Shown: positions 1 through 8,478, counted from the first letter of the stretch. The stretch: DNA of 64,000 nt from Rouxiella sp. WC2420 (GCF_041200025.1 NZ_CP165628.1:3844001-3908000), one strand, 5' to 3'. Made by a program: numbers and translations. The notes: generated by a model not told the origin, from the letters alone.

Positions 1-594
1 ACCGCGCAGGCGTTTCACCGCCACATCAACCACGTTGGTGTCGCTATCAAAGTTCATATCCCAAACCTGTGAAGCAATCATGGTGCGCGACAGCACTTCG
101 CCCTCGCGGCGCATTAATAAATGAAGCAGCATAAATTCTTTGTTTGTTAATGGGATAACCGTTTCCTGACGCGTCACTTTACGCCTCAGGACATCAAGAT
201 GCAGGTCAGCCAGCGAATAAGTGTCGGACTCACGCACCGTACCGCGTCGCAGCAGGGTACGCACGCGAAGCATCAGCTCGGTGAATGAAAAAGGCTTCAC
301 CAGATAATCGTCAGCGCCCAGCTCAAGGCCGCGGATCCTATCCTGCACTTCATCGCGAGCAGTGAGAAACAGCACCGGTACTGCGCTTTTCTTGCGCAAC
401 ACTTCCATCACCTGCCAGCCGTTTAGCCCAGGCAGCATCACGTCGAGGATAATCGCGTCATAGCCCTCTTCCAGCGCCATAAACAATCCGTCGGCACCGT
501 TTCGCGCCAAATCTACGCGATAACCCGCCTCACTCAGCCCCTTTTTCAGGTAATCGCCAGTGCTGACGTCGTCTTCGATAACCAGTATCCGCAT
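1..594 (-). CDS. CusR/HprR-like heavy-metal response regulator (partial, C-terminus off window)
   Basis: OmpR-family response regulator, 198 codons present; the 3' end lies beyond base 1. The ATG is at 592-594 and the product begins MRILVIEDD. The receiver domain (about residues 1-120) shows the acidic pocket, the phospho-acceptor Asp in ILDVMLPG and the conserved Lys in DYLVKPFSF. The winged-helix domain follows, with the segment [20 protein letters not shown] that is typical of CusR/CopR-type copper regulators and, in weaker form, of HprR (YedW). About 25 residues should be missing. It is transcribed away from a periplasmic protein/cytochrome/molybdoenzyme operon, and a CusR-type palindrome lies between, so it probably controls that operon and itself. 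A sensor kinase is expected beyond the edge. Whether it senses copper or oxidative stress cannot be decided here. Confidence 0.9.
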   Translation of the reverse strand, partial: MRILVIEDDVSTGDYLKKGLSEAGYRVDLARNGADGLFMALEEGYDAIILDVMLPGLNGWQVMEVLRKKSAVPVLFLTARDEVQDRIRGLELGADDYLVKPFSFTELMLRVRTLLRRGTVRESDTYSLADLHLDVLRRKVTRQETVIPLTNKEFMLLHLLMRREGEVLSRTMIASQVWDMNFDSDTNVVDVAVKRLRG

Positions 595-650
595 TAGTGC
601 CTCTGTTCACTGCTATTCTTAATAAAGTCTATCAGTTCTGTCAGAAACCT

Positions 651-672
651 TTGATGACAATATTGTCATCAA
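651..672. promoter_or_regulatory. CusR/HprR-type operator palindrome
   Basis: Bases 651-672 form a perfect 22-bp palindrome with core TGACAA-TA-TTGTCA. This matches the recognition pattern known for CusR and HprR boxes of E. coli. It sits between the divergent response regulator and the periplasmic-protein operon, about 165 bases before that operon's start codon. A further half-site TTGTCATCA follows at about 674-682. Confidence 0.8.
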
Positions 673-836
673 CTTGTCATCAGCAGGTCCCTGTTTGTCG
701 TTCACTCTTACTATTATTAGTAAACAGAGTTAAACCAAGTAGCTGTTTTTCTTGGGTGATGCATTACCTGCTCTTTCCTCGATGGAACGAGCTTTGACTT
801 CCTGTCAGTTTCTCATACGAAAATTTGGAGAGTAAT

Positions 837-1457
837 ATGATTAAGTCCTCACGCCTTGCCGGTCTGCTTTTATCTTCGCTGCTGATGACCAGCGGTGCTT
901 TCGCAGCAGATGCCAGCAACGTTATCAAACCTACTCGTGGCACTATCGACTCAGTGACGCCAACGTCTCTGGTTCTGACCACCCGCTCTGGCGACAAGCT
1001 GGACGTTAAATTGACTGACCAGACTAAAATCACTCAGGTTACCGAAGGCAAACTCACTGATATCAAGGCAGACAGCTTTATCGGTACTGCGGCAGTTCCT
1101 CAGGCCAACGGCACGCTGAAAGCGCTGGAAGTTCACGTTTTCGCACCAAGCCTGCGCGGCAGCGGCGAAGGCTTTAACCCGTTTGAATCTGCCGATGGCA
1201 AAATCAACACCATGACTAACGGCACCGTCGGCAAGCTGGTTAACAGCAATGGCCGCACCCTGACCGTTAAATATCAGAACGGCGAAAAAACGGTAATCGT
1301 TCCAGATAATGTTCCAGTAGTTCTGCTGGCGCCGGGCGATCGTAGCCTGCTGAAAGCGGGTGCTCACATCGTTCTGTTCCCGGTTAAAGATGCGCAGGGC
1401 GCACTGGCAGCTCGCGGTATTGCAGCCGGTAAAGATGGCGTAACCCCACCGATGTAA
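837..1457 (+). CDS. Periplasmic protein, possibly DUF5666-like
   Basis: 206-residue exported protein with a clear signal peptide (hydrophobic stretch about residues 8-22, cleavage after AFA in SGAFAADA). The mature part is rich in beta-strand patterns. It holds what look like two copies of a small barrel: one from about residue 31 (GTIDSVTPTSLVLTTRSGD) and a second around GTVGKLVNSNGRTLTVKYQNG. This resembles DUF5666-type domains, but the assignment is by eye. The ATG at 837 is preferred to an upstream TTG because GGAG lies at 827-830. It is first in an apparent operon with a cytochrome b and an MsrP-like molybdoenzyme, under a CusR-type box. A role in periplasmic metal or redox stress is inferred from context only. 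Confidence 0.75.
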   Translation: MIKSSRLAGLLLSSLLMTSGAFAADASNVIKPTRGTIDSVTPTSLVLTTRSGDKLDVKLTDQTKITQVTEGKLTDIKADSFIGTAAVPQANGTLKALEVHVFAPSLRGSGEGFNPFESADGKINTMTNGTVGKLVNSNGRTLTVKYQNGEKTVIVPDNVPVVLLAPGDRSLLKAGAHIVLFPVKDAQGALAARGIAAGKDGVTPPM

Positions 1458-1567
1458 TTTGGCTTTTGTCATTGATAACTAGTTATGATTAACAGCTTCG
1501 GTCCGCCTCCCTCACGTGTCTGCGTTTCAGGGCGGATCGAAGCTGACCTCCCTCCAAGGACACTCTG

Positions 1568-2194
1568 ATGCGTAAAAAAAGAATCCATCCCTGGCCGGTG
1601 AGAGTTTGTCATTGGGTCAATCTGCTGGTGATGATTGGCATGGTGATGAGCGGTTGGGGTATTTATAACGCCGACCCCATTTTCAGTTTTACTTTCCCGC
1701 AAAGCGCCACGCTGGGCGGCTGGCTGGGTGGCAACATTGGTTGGCATCTGGCGGTGATGTGGGTATTGGCAGCCAATGGGCTGTTTTATGTTCTCTGGGG
1801 GCTGTTTAGCGGTCACTTTAAACAACGATTTTTTCCGTTTACTCCCTCCTCCGTATGGCATGATTTTGTCGGCGCTTTGCGCCTGCGTTTGTCGCATAAA
1901 TCAAACCAATACAATGCGGTGCAAAAGCTGATGTATGTTGGCGTCCTGCTATTGGGGCTGTTGCTGGTGCTTTCTGGGCTGTCAATCTGGAAACCGGTGC
2001 AGTTCAGCGGACTCGTTTATCTGATGGGTGGCTTTACCATTGCCCGTTACGTTCATTTTTTTGCGATGAGCGGCATTATGCTGTTCGTTATTGTTCACGT
2101 TGTCATGGTGTTACTGGTGCCTAAAACCTTGCCTGCCATGATTACCGGCGGCAAAGCCGTGGCAAATAAACCAGGAGACAGCGCCGATGACTGA
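1568..2194 (+). CDS. Cytochrome b561-type membrane protein, electron donor to the MsrP-like enzyme
   Basis: 208-residue integral membrane protein with four predicted helices and histidines at 15, 60, 163 and 177, the pattern of di-haem b-type cytochromes of the Ni/Fe-hydrogenase and thiosulfate-reductase group. It overlaps the next gene by 8 bases (2187-2194), so the two are translationally coupled. It probably passes electrons from the quinol pool to the periplasmic molybdoenzyme, the job done in E. coli by MsrQ (YedZ) for MsrP. The sequence is not MsrQ-like, so a different cytochrome family serves here. GGA precedes the ATG at 1568. Confidence 0.85.
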   Translation: MRKKRIHPWPVRVCHWVNLLVMIGMVMSGWGIYNADPIFSFTFPQSATLGGWLGGNIGWHLAVMWVLAANGLFYVLWGLFSGHFKQRFFPFTPSSVWHDFVGALRLRLSHKSNQYNAVQKLMYVGVLLLGLLLVLSGLSIWKPVQFSGLVYLMGGFTIARYVHFFAMSGIMLFVIVHVVMVLLVPKTLPAMITGGKAVANKPGDSADD

Positions 2195-2951
2195 TGAAAA
2201 AAAGCGTCCAAAAATCATCCTCGAGCCGGATCAACGCAAACAGTTGGTTAATATTCAACGCCGTCTGATGATTAAATCCGGCCTGACTCTTGGCGCAGTT
2301 TCCATGCTTACCGGCTGTAACATGCAAGACGGCGATGAAGTCGATAAAGTGTTATGGGCCATGTCGCGCTGGAATGATCGGGTTCAGGGATGGCTGTTCA
2401 GCGGGCAAAAGCTGGCACAAACTTATTCAGCAGACCAAATTACCAAACCGTTTCGCTTCAATGCTTATTATCCCGAATATAACGTTCCGGAAATCGATAT
2501 TCCCAACTATCGGCTGGAAGTCTCGGGCAATGTGCAAAAGAAGGCGCCATGGACGCTGGAGCAGCTGCAGCGCTTACCGCAAAGCAGTCAGATCACTCGA
2601 CTTATCTGTATTGAAGGATGGAGCGCAATTGGGCAGTGGAGCGGCGTGCCGCTGAAAACTTTTCTGGAAAACATCGGCGCCGACCTGAACTGCAAATATG
2701 TCGGTTTCAAATGTGACGACCGCTACTATTCCAGCATCGATATGGCCACGGCTTTGCATCCACAAACCATATTGGCGCTCGATTTTGGCGGTAAACCGCT
2801 GCCACCGGACTTTGGCTATCCTTTGCGCCTGAGAATGCCCACCAAGCTCGGTTTTAAGAATGCCAAACACATCGGAGCGATTTTTGTCACAGATAATTAT
2901 CCGGGTGGATATTGGGAAGATCAGGGTTATAACTGGTATAGCGGGATTTAA
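2187..2951 (+). CDS. Molybdopterin-dependent oxidoreductase, MsrP/SUOX fold, probable Tat lipoprotein
   Basis: 254-residue sulfite-oxidase-fold enzyme. The N-terminus has twin arginines at 25-26 (QRRLMIKSG), a hydrophobic run and a lipobox LTGC with Cys44, suggesting Tat export and lipid anchoring. Cys141 in RLICIEGWSAIG is the expected molybdenum ligand, followed by the conserved GQWSGVPL segment. The C-terminal part (PTKLGFKNAKHI, then GYWEDQGYNWYSGI) matches the family. MsrP of E. coli repairs periplasmic methionine sulfoxide and is controlled by HprRS. Partner cytochrome, operator and regulator here give a parallel arrangement, but the substrate is unproven. The gene overlaps the cytochrome gene. 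Confidence 0.88.
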   Translation: MTDEKKRPKIILEPDQRKQLVNIQRRLMIKSGLTLGAVSMLTGCNMQDGDEVDKVLWAMSRWNDRVQGWLFSGQKLAQTYSADQITKPFRFNAYYPEYNVPEIDIPNYRLEVSGNVQKKAPWTLEQLQRLPQSSQITRLICIEGWSAIGQWSGVPLKTFLENIGADLNCKYVGFKCDDRYYSSIDMATALHPQTILALDFGGKPLPPDFGYPLRLRMPTKLGFKNAKHIGAIFVTDNYPGGYWEDQGYNWYSGI

Positions 2952-3001
2952 AAGGCGGTTTCAAGACTGTCCAGAACAGAAATCATAGAACGCCAGAATA
3001 G

Positions 3002-3030
3002 AAAAACCGCCCCTGAAGGCGGTTTTTTTT
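3002..3030. terminator. Bidirectional rho-independent terminator
   Basis: A 10-bp stem AAAAACCGCC (3002-3011) pairs with GGCGGTTTTT (3018-3027) around a 6-base loop and is followed by more T. The A-rich 5' side makes it work in both directions, serving the molybdoenzyme operon (+) and ompX (-). Confidence 0.85.
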
Positions 3031-3082
3031 CGAAGCTGGATGGTCGGTATTATTATAACTTAAGACCATCAAGTTTCGGCAA

Positions 3083-3616
3083 TTAGAAGCGGTAACCAAC
3101 ACCAGCGATCCAAGTACCAATGTCAACGTTTTTAACACGGCTCTGCTCGTAAGAGAAGTCCAGTGCAACGTTTTCGATTGGGTTGAACTGCAGACCAGCG
3201 CCGTAAGCTACGCCACCGTCAGTGTGACGATTTTTTTCACGGTCGATAGAAGAAGCATTACCAACCTGTTCGAATTTACCAACACCCATACCCACTAAGC
3301 CATAAGCACTGACCCAGTCGTTGATACGGTAAGATGGACCTACGGTTACGCCGTAGTACTCACCTTTCTGGTAGTCATTCTCAACAGGTGAATGTGATTT
3401 GTTAAGATAGGTCAGGGAGCCAACAACGCCCCATGGGGTGCTTTCGAACTCGTAGCGGTATTTCAAGTTGAAACCTTTCGCTTTGTTCACAACACCTTGC
3501 GCATCACCCTGTGCATAACCTACAGAAACAGTGCTGGTGTTATCAACCGCAAACGCAGTTGAAGTGCTTAAAGCTACTACGCAAGCTAATGCGGAAAGAC
3601 ATGCAATTTTTTTCAT
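3083..3616 (-). CDS. ompX: Outer membrane protein OmpX
   Basis: 177-residue precursor with signal peptide (MKKIACLSALACVVALSTSTAFA) and an eight-stranded barrel ending in Phe (WIAGVGYRF), the C-terminal signature of outer membrane proteins. The segments KGFNLKYRYEF, YRINDWVSAYGLVG, YGAGLQFNPIENVALDFSYEQSR and VDIGTWIAGVGYRF match E. coli OmpX (171 residues) nearly residue for residue. The start is MKK at 3616; an upstream in-frame ATG would add 30 residues before the signal peptide and is rejected. The rhtA neighbour is the same as in E. coli. Confidence 0.96.
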   Translation of the reverse strand: MKKIACLSALACVVALSTSTAFAVDNTSTVSVGYAQGDAQGVVNKAKGFNLKYRYEFESTPWGVVGSLTYLNKSHSPVENDYQKGEYYGVTVGPSYRINDWVSAYGLVGMGVGKFEQVGNASSIDREKNRHTDGGVAYGAGLQFNPIENVALDFSYEQSRVKNVDIGTWIAGVGYRF

Positions 3617-3980
3617 AACCACCTCAAAAAAGGGAACCAAATTAACCTTCACCATTAAAATATAACAAAAAGTTCCGTGAAACTCTGCCTCGAATAAGAT
3701 GTCCAATGCATCAAATGGTGTAACAGATAGTTTCCAACACCACTTAACTTGTTATAATTTAACGACTTTATTGACTAAAAATTATAAGACAAACTTATTG
3801 AACTTTTTCATATTAGCAGATAATTCTTAATTATTTGGATAAATATTCATCACTTACTGAGTAAAATTGTCCGAGTTTGGCCTTAGTCACCAATTTTTTT
3901 TACAATCTGCCCACACTAATACTCCAAAGATTTTGTCTTGCCAGTACAATGACGGCGTTGATTTGCTCTCTTTACCATGT
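3617..3980. other. AT-rich divergent intergenic region, ompX/rhtA
   Basis: 364 AT-rich bases between the divergent ompX and rhtA start codons. It must carry both promoters, and several TATAAT-like hexamers occur (for example around 3750-3790), but no -35/-10 pair stands out enough to call. No gene is seen. Confidence 0.5.
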
Positions 3981-4943
3981 ATGGACACAGAATCTTTGAA
4001 AAATAATTCTTTAGAAAACCAGACAGGTTCTTCAGCGCTTGAAGAGACTGCGCTCAGTTCTGTAAAAGTTCACCATCCGCTGATTGCCGTCGCGATGATC
4101 CTCATAGCTATGCTCTCTTTACAGGGAGGAGCCGCTTTGGCGAAGTCTTTATTCCCTCTGGTTGGTTCTCAGGGAGTGACGGCGCTGCGCCTCGGCATGG
4201 GATCAATTATTCTATTGGCTTACTTCAAACCCTGGCGCCTGCAGATGCGCGGCGGCAATATTCGCTCGCTGCTTATTTACGGGCTGGCGCTGGGTTGTAT
4301 GAATTATACCTTCTATTTGGCAATTCGCACGGTGCCGTTGGGAATCGCAGTGGGTTTGGAATTTACCGGGCCGCTGGCGGTGGCGATGTTCTCCTCGCGC
4401 AAGCCCGTTGATTTTGTCTGGGTGCTGCTGGCGGTAGTCGGATTATGGTTCCTGCTGCCAATTGGACACAGCGTTTCAGGCATTGATCTAACCGGGGCCT
4501 GCTTTGCATTGATAGCGGGCGCTTGCTGGGCGGTTTATATTCTGGCGGGTCAACGTGCTGGCAGCAGCTATGGTCCTGGAACAGCTGCCCTGGGTTCAAC
4601 CATTGGCGCATTGATATTCTGCCCCATAGGTATCATGCAGGCGCACAGTGGGCTGTTTAGCCTGGAAATTCTGCCTATCGGTCTGGGTATCGCCCTGCTC
4701 AGCTCCGCCCTGCCATACTCGCTGGAAATGATGGCGCTGACTCGGCTACCGGCCAAGACTTTTGGCACGTTAATGAGCATGGAACCCGCGATGGCGGCAT
4801 TTTCCGGCATTTTGTTTCTTGACGAAATTCTAACCCCGACACAATGGCTGGCGCTGGTCGCCATTATCGCGGCTTCGGCGGGTTCTACGCTGACCGTGCA
4901 GAAGAAGAACAAAATTCGCGCTATTAAAGTTGATCCGCAGTAA
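3981..4943 (+). CDS. rhtA: Threonine/homoserine exporter RhtA
   Basis: EamA/DMT-family inner-membrane exporter with ten predicted helices. The segments SLQGGAALAKSLFPLVG, GVTALRLGMG, VPLGIAVGLEFTGPLAVA and LTRLPAKTFGTLMSMEPA match E. coli RhtA closely. At 320 residues from the ATG at 3981 it carries about 25 extra N-terminal residues compared with E. coli (295). No strong ribosome-binding site marks any candidate start, so the true start may lie downstream. RhtA exports threonine and homoserine. In E. coli it lies between dps and ompX; here a three-gene insertion separates it from dps. Confidence 0.92.
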   Translation: MDTESLKNNSLENQTGSSALEETALSSVKVHHPLIAVAMILIAMLSLQGGAALAKSLFPLVGSQGVTALRLGMGSIILLAYFKPWRLQMRGGNIRSLLIYGLALGCMNYTFYLAIRTVPLGIAVGLEFTGPLAVAMFSSRKPVDFVWVLLAVVGLWFLLPIGHSVSGIDLTGACFALIAGACWAVYILAGQRAGSSYGPGTAALGSTIGALIFCPIGIMQAHSGLFSLEILPIGLGIALLSSALPYSLEMMALTRLPAKTFGTLMSMEPAMAAFSGILFLDEILTPTQWLALVAIIAASAGSTLTVQKKNKIRAIKVDPQ

Positions 4944-4978
4944 ACCTTTGCGTAACTAAGATAATGAAATCATGAGAT

Positions 4979-5024
4979 TGCAAAAAAGATCGAAAATAGT
5001 TCATATATTTCGATCTTTTTTGCA
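4979..5024 (+). terminator. Rho-independent terminator after rhtA
   Basis: A 17-bp perfect inverted repeat (4979-4995 with 5008-5024, core AAAAAAGATCG / CGATCTTTTTT) around a 12-base loop. The T-run lies inside the 3' arm. It isolates rhtA from the fasciclin gene. Confidence 0.75.
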
Positions 5025-5100
5025 TCCAAAACGCAGGGTTGATTCGTATGTATTGATGTCAGGCAAACATCTTACCGACTCAACCTTAAAGGATTACATC

Positions 5101-5664
5101 ATGAAAACATTTATCCGTACCGCTCTGTGTGCTTCAATTTTGTTCAGCACCGCGTCAATGGCGGCAATGATGTCAGATAACACCACCATGGTGGGTGGCG
5201 CTGCAATGTACCCGTCAAAAAATATCGTTGAGAACGCCGTCAATTCTAAAGATCACACCACGCTGGTTGCCGCTGTGAAAGCCGCAGGCCTGGTTGATAC
5301 ACTTTCCGGCAAAGGTCCTTTCACCGTATTTGCGCCAACCAACGCCGCCTTCGCCAAATTACCCGCGGGTACCGTAGACAGCCTGGTCAAACCTGAAAAC
5401 AAGGCAATGCTGACCAGCATCCTGACTTATCACGTAGTGGCCGGTAAATATGAAATGAAAGATTTAGAAAAATTGCTGAAAAAAGGTGGCGGCCACGCAG
5501 AACTTAAAACGGTAAACGGCCAGGCACTATGGCTGATGAGTAATGGCCCACACAATATTCAATTAAAAGATGCTAAAGGCGACATCGCCAATATCAGCAC
5601 TTATGACGTAAATCAAAGTAACGGTGTTATCGATGTTATCGATACAGTATTAATGCCTAAGTAA
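5101..5664 (+). CDS. Secreted fasciclin-domain protein
   Basis: 187-residue exported protein. A signal peptide (MKTFIRTALCASILFSTASMAA) is followed by one fasciclin (FAS1) domain with both hallmark boxes: H1 as GPFTVFAPTNAAFAKLP and a YHVV-centred segment (LTYHVVAGKY). It ends NGVIDVIDTVLMPK. The ATG at 5101 has AAAGGA upstream; upstream in-frame starts would precede the signal peptide and are rejected. It stands directly before an ECF sigma factor and its anti-sigma gene. In mycobacteria SigK/RskA control the fasciclin proteins MPT70 and MPT83, so by analogy this is probably the target of the adjacent pair. Its molecular role (adhesion or envelope) is unproven. Confidence 0.9.
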   Translation: MKTFIRTALCASILFSTASMAAMMSDNTTMVGGAAMYPSKNIVENAVNSKDHTTLVAAVKAAGLVDTLSGKGPFTVFAPTNAAFAKLPAGTVDSLVKPENKAMLTSILTYHVVAGKYEMKDLEKLLKKGGGHAELKTVNGQALWLMSNGPHNIQLKDAKGDIANISTYDVNQSNGVIDVIDTVLMPK

Positions 5665-5686
5665 ATTCAGTCTCCTATAATAATAA

Positions 5687-5744
5687 GCGGTATTCCCGTT
5701 GGAATACTGCCGGGGGAATGCAGTACCGCCGGTGTGCTGCATTC
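5687..5744 (+). promoter_or_regulatory. Competing hairpins before the sigma factor gene
   Basis: The 101-base gap holds hairpin 1, GCGGTATTCC (5687-5696) with GGAATACTGC (5701-5710), and hairpin 2, GAATGCAG (5716-5723) with CTGCATTC (5737-5744). GCGGTA can instead pair with TACCGC at 5724-5729, so the structures are mutually exclusive. There is no T-run. It may tune translation or processing between fasciclin and sigma genes. Confidence 0.4.
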
Positions 5745-5765
5745 TCTAGTATTCAGGAAGAACGA

Positions 5766-6341
5766 ATGAAAGACAGCGCCTTTGAAAATCCACCCGGCGA
5801 TGGTGAACTGCATAAGCAACTGATGCAGGCCATGGCTAAAGGGGACCGTCAGGCTTTTGAGCAACTTTACCGTTTAACCTCCCCTCGCCTCTTTGCGGTT
5901 GCATTGCGCATGCTGCGCCGACATGCCTGGGCCGAAGAAGTCCTGCACGATAGCTATATAACTGCCTGGAACCGGGCATCTACCTATAATCCTTTGCTCA
6001 GTTCACCGATGACCTGGCTGACGCACATTGTGCGTAACCGCTCGATTGACTGGATGCGCGGCAGTGACAATCAGCTGCTGGAGCTGGAAGAAGGAGCAGA
6101 GGAAAGTTTAAGTGATGAATACAGTCAACCGCTTCGCCGTCTGCAACAGGACAGCGACGCGAAAAAATTGGCGGAATGTCTGGGGCATTTACCCTCCGAA
6201 CAAAGGCAAAGCCTGGTGTTAGCTTACTACCAGGGACTCTCGCATGGCGAAGTTTCCGACCACTTGCAACAACCTCTTGGCACGATAAAAAGTTGGATCC
6301 GTCGCGCCCTGGAACACTTAAAGAGCTGCGTGGGCCTATGA
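5766..6341 (+). CDS. ECF sigma factor, SigK-like
   Basis: 191-residue extracytoplasmic-function sigma factor. Region 2 spans about residues 33-100 (FEQLYRLTSPRLFAVALRML, then AEEVLHDSYITAW and TWLTHIVRNRSIDWMR). Region 4 is at about 135-187 (LPSEQRQSLVLAYYQGLSHGE, then PLGTIKSWIRRALEHLK). The start at 5766 has AGGAAG at 5755-5760; an in-frame ATG 48 bases earlier lies within the hairpin region and is less likely. The stop overlaps the anti-sigma start by ATGA. The trio with an RskA-type anti-sigma and a fasciclin protein points to the SigK (ECF19-type) group. Confidence 0.9.
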   Translation: MKDSAFENPPGDGELHKQLMQAMAKGDRQAFEQLYRLTSPRLFAVALRMLRRHAWAEEVLHDSYITAWNRASTYNPLLSSPMTWLTHIVRNRSIDWMRGSDNQLLELEEGAEESLSDEYSQPLRRLQQDSDAKKLAECLGHLPSEQRQSLVLAYYQGLSHGEVSDHLQQPLGTIKSWIRRALEHLKSCVGL

Positions 6342-7060
6342 AAAACAGACGCGAGTATCGCGCCGCGCTGTCGGCAGAATATGCACTGGGAACGCTTCGC
6401 GGATCAGCACGCCTGCAGTTTGAACAGCAGATGTTGCAAGACCCGGAGCTGGCAGCAGAAGTTGCTCGCTGGCAGGAAGCCTTTGCCCAGTTGGATAACC
6501 ATCTTGACCCTGTAGTGCCGCCCGAGTCAGTTTGGAAACGAATTCAGCTCCAGTTGCCACCCAAACCGTTGCCGCTTGAGCCGACGTTAGAGCATTCTTT
6601 AGCGAGCCAAAAATCACGCTCCCGCTTTAACCGTGCCTACATTGGCTGGGCGGTCGCGGCTTGTCTGGCTGCAGTGCTGCTCGTACCTAAGCTGTGGGAA
6701 ACCTCCGGTTTGAAAAATACAGCGACAACCCCAGTTGCCGTACTGGCCAATAGCGGAGCAACACCCTCAGCTGGCCAATGGGTTGTCATGGCGAGCAACA
6801 CTTCCCATCAGTTAACTATTACCCCATTGCATGCGGCTCAGGTCGCCAGCGATCGCAGTCTGGAACTGTGGGTAATACCGGCAGGGGGTAAACCAAAATC
6901 TCTGGGACTCGTGAGCAGTGAAGCACCGACAGCGCTGGCGCTTAATGATATGCAGGCGAATGGCGGTTCGACATTGGCGATAAGCCTGGAGCCTAAAGGA
7001 GGCTCGCCGACAGGGCAACCGACCGGCGACGTGTTATATAGCGGTCGCATAACACTTTGA
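6338..7060 (+). CDS. RskA-type membrane anti-sigma factor
   Basis: 240 residues. The N-terminal cytoplasmic anti-sigma domain (about 1-75; LSAEYALGTLRGSARLQFE, then EVARWQEAFAQLDNHLDPV) is followed by one transmembrane helix at about 101-117 (YIGWAVAACLAAVLLV) and a periplasmic RskA-type domain (SLELWVIPAGGKPKSLGLV). No HxxxCxxC zinc motif is seen, as expected for RskA. The start codon overlaps the sigma stop (ATGA), so the two are translationally coupled. It should hold the sigma factor at the membrane until regulated proteolysis. The signal is unknown. Confidence 0.9.
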   Translation: MKNRREYRAALSAEYALGTLRGSARLQFEQQMLQDPELAAEVARWQEAFAQLDNHLDPVVPPESVWKRIQLQLPPKPLPLEPTLEHSLASQKSRSRFNRAYIGWAVAACLAAVLLVPKLWETSGLKNTATTPVAVLANSGATPSAGQWVVMASNTSHQLTITPLHAAQVASDRSLELWVIPAGGKPKSLGLVSSEAPTALALNDMQANGGSTLAISLEPKGGSPTGQPTGDVLYSGRITL

Positions 7061-7092
7061 TTAATACCTTACACTTTAGTTAATACCTTATA

Positions 7093-7118
7093 TAAAGGAG
7101 GGCCTCGGCTCTCCTTTA
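7093..7118 (+). terminator. Possible terminator hairpin after the anti-sigma gene
   Basis: Stem TAAAGGAG (7093-7100) pairs with CTCCTTTA (7111-7118) around a 10-base loop. There is no T-run beyond the stem, so termination would be weak. Confidence 0.4.
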
Positions 7119-7499
7119 AAAAACCTGCACAACATCCGCCTATTATTAGAATAATTATTCATCAAAACTACAGAATAGTCTTAATAATAAAAATTTCATG
7201 AATTTAAATGCCAATAAAAATAAATACCATTTAGATTAATGGATTATTACAGGATTTTCTTACAACAAAAAACTCCTTTTAAATCAAAAAAATGAAAATA
7301 ATTTCTTGGCCAAAGGTTGATATTTACCACTTCAACCCTTAAGTTATTTATTAACCATATGGGAATGGGTTTACAAAGTTTAAAATTTCGTAGCGATGAG
7401 GGCAGTAAATATTGACTTAACAAAAATGCCATTGAACGTTATTAGTTCTAGGCTATAGGATTGATAGGTAATATTTTCCTGCGTTATCGCCAAAGCTTG

Positions 7500-7506
7500 C
7501 TATACT
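7500..7506 (+). promoter_or_regulatory. dps promoter -10 element, sigma-S type
   Basis: CTATACT at 7500-7506, preceded by TTG, matches the extended -10 favoured by RpoS and resembles the -10 of E. coli dps. The remaining AT-rich 430 bases before dps (7122-7551) show no gene. OxyR or IHF sites known for E. coli dps cannot be assigned by eye. Confidence 0.6.
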
Positions 7507-7554
7507 TATTTCCGTGAACAAAATACTAACTACTCACTGAAGAGGATATTAATG

Positions 7555-8058
7555 ATGAGTACCGCTAAACTGGTAAAAACGAAATCTTCAGAGCTTCTTT
7601 ATACACGCAATGATGTTGACGAAAGCACCAAGCTGGAAACCATTAAGGTTTTGAACAAGCTGGTAGTGGAATTTGTGGATCTGTCCCTTATCACCAAACA
7701 GGCTCACTGGAACATGCGCGGAGCCAACTTTATTGGCGTGCATGAAATGTTGGATGGTTTCCGTACTGCCATCACTGACCACCAGGATACCATCGCAGAA
7801 CGTGTGATTCAGCTGGGTGGTACAGCATTGGGTACCGTGCAAGTGGTTAACGATAAAACGCCATTGAAAAGTTATCCAACCAATATTCACTCTGTACAGG
7901 AACATCTGAAAGCACTGGCCGAACGCTATGCCATCGTGGCCAACGATACGCGTAAAGCGATTACTCAGGTGGAAGACGAAGATACTGCTGATATATTCAC
8001 AGCCGCTTCGCGTGATCTCGATAAATTCCTGTGGTTTATCGAAGCGAATATCGAATAG
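7555..8058 (+). CDS. dps: Dps, DNA-protecting ferritin-like protein
   Basis: 167 residues, the same length as E. coli Dps. It begins MSTAKLVK and ends [12 protein letters not shown]. The ferroxidase residues fall at the E. coli positions: His51, His63, Asp67, Asp78 and Glu82 (in [13 protein letters not shown] and [16 protein letters not shown]). The lysine-containing N-terminal tail used for DNA binding is present. Two ATGs lie in tandem at 7552 and 7555; the second gives the MSTAK start known in E. coli. AGAGGA lies at 7541-7546. Dps stores iron as a dodecamer, uses peroxide in the process, and coats DNA in stationary phase. Confidence 0.97.
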   Translation: MSTAKLVKTKSSELLYTRNDVDESTKLETIKVLNKLVVEFVDLSLITKQAHWNMRGANFIGVHEMLDGFRTAITDHQDTIAERVIQLGGTALGTVQVVNDKTPLKSYPTNIHSVQEHLKALAERYAIVANDTRKAITQVEDEDTADIFTAASRDLDKFLWFIEANIE

Positions 8059-8110
8059 TTTAACTGCGACGGTTTTTGATGATCACTGTTTGAAATAATC
8101 ATCAACAATC

Positions 8111-8138
8111 AATGGGAAGCTTAGGCTTCCCATTTTTT
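8111..8138 (+). terminator. Rho-independent terminator of dps
   Basis: Perfect 10-bp stem AATGGGAAGC (8111-8120) and GCTTCCCATT (8125-8134) with loop TTAG, followed by a T-run. Confidence 0.9.
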
Positions 8139-8357
8139 TCACCTTTCAATTAGCATAATCTCCACTTAACCGCACCAATTTCGAGCATTAATTCCCCACA
8201 TTGCCCTACGCCTCGTTTTAACGCACACTGCCCGCCCCAGAAAATGGCGATAAATCGTCTTTGCAAGGATATTTGTTAGCAGAAATGCGCACTAAATGTT
8301 TAAAAATGTTAATAAATGCGCAGTTTTGAGACAAAAATTAGTTTAGCCTAGCGTTTC

Positions 8358-8404
8358 GCACCATAAAGGATCTTTGCGAAAACAACCAGCACCATAAAGG
8401 TGCA
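8358..8404. promoter_or_regulatory. Two NtrC-type enhancer sites upstream of glnH
   Basis: GCACCATAAAGGATC (8358-8372) and AGCACCATAAAGGTGCA (8388-8404) follow the NtrC dyad pattern GCAC-N5-GGTGC; the second is nearly perfect. Their centres are about 31 bases apart, close to three helical turns. They lie about 100-140 bases before the start point predicted from the sigma-54 promoter, a normal enhancer distance. Confidence 0.8.
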
Positions 8405-8478
8405 ATACGCGGTGTACTTTACCATTTCATGCCGCCAACAGGAAACTAACCCATTGAATTTAAAGATATGTGAAAATG

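Noticed and set aside
951-1472. 173-residue frame antisense to the periplasmic protein gene
   Set aside because: It is a shadow of the real gene at 837-1457, which has a signal peptide and ribosome-binding site.
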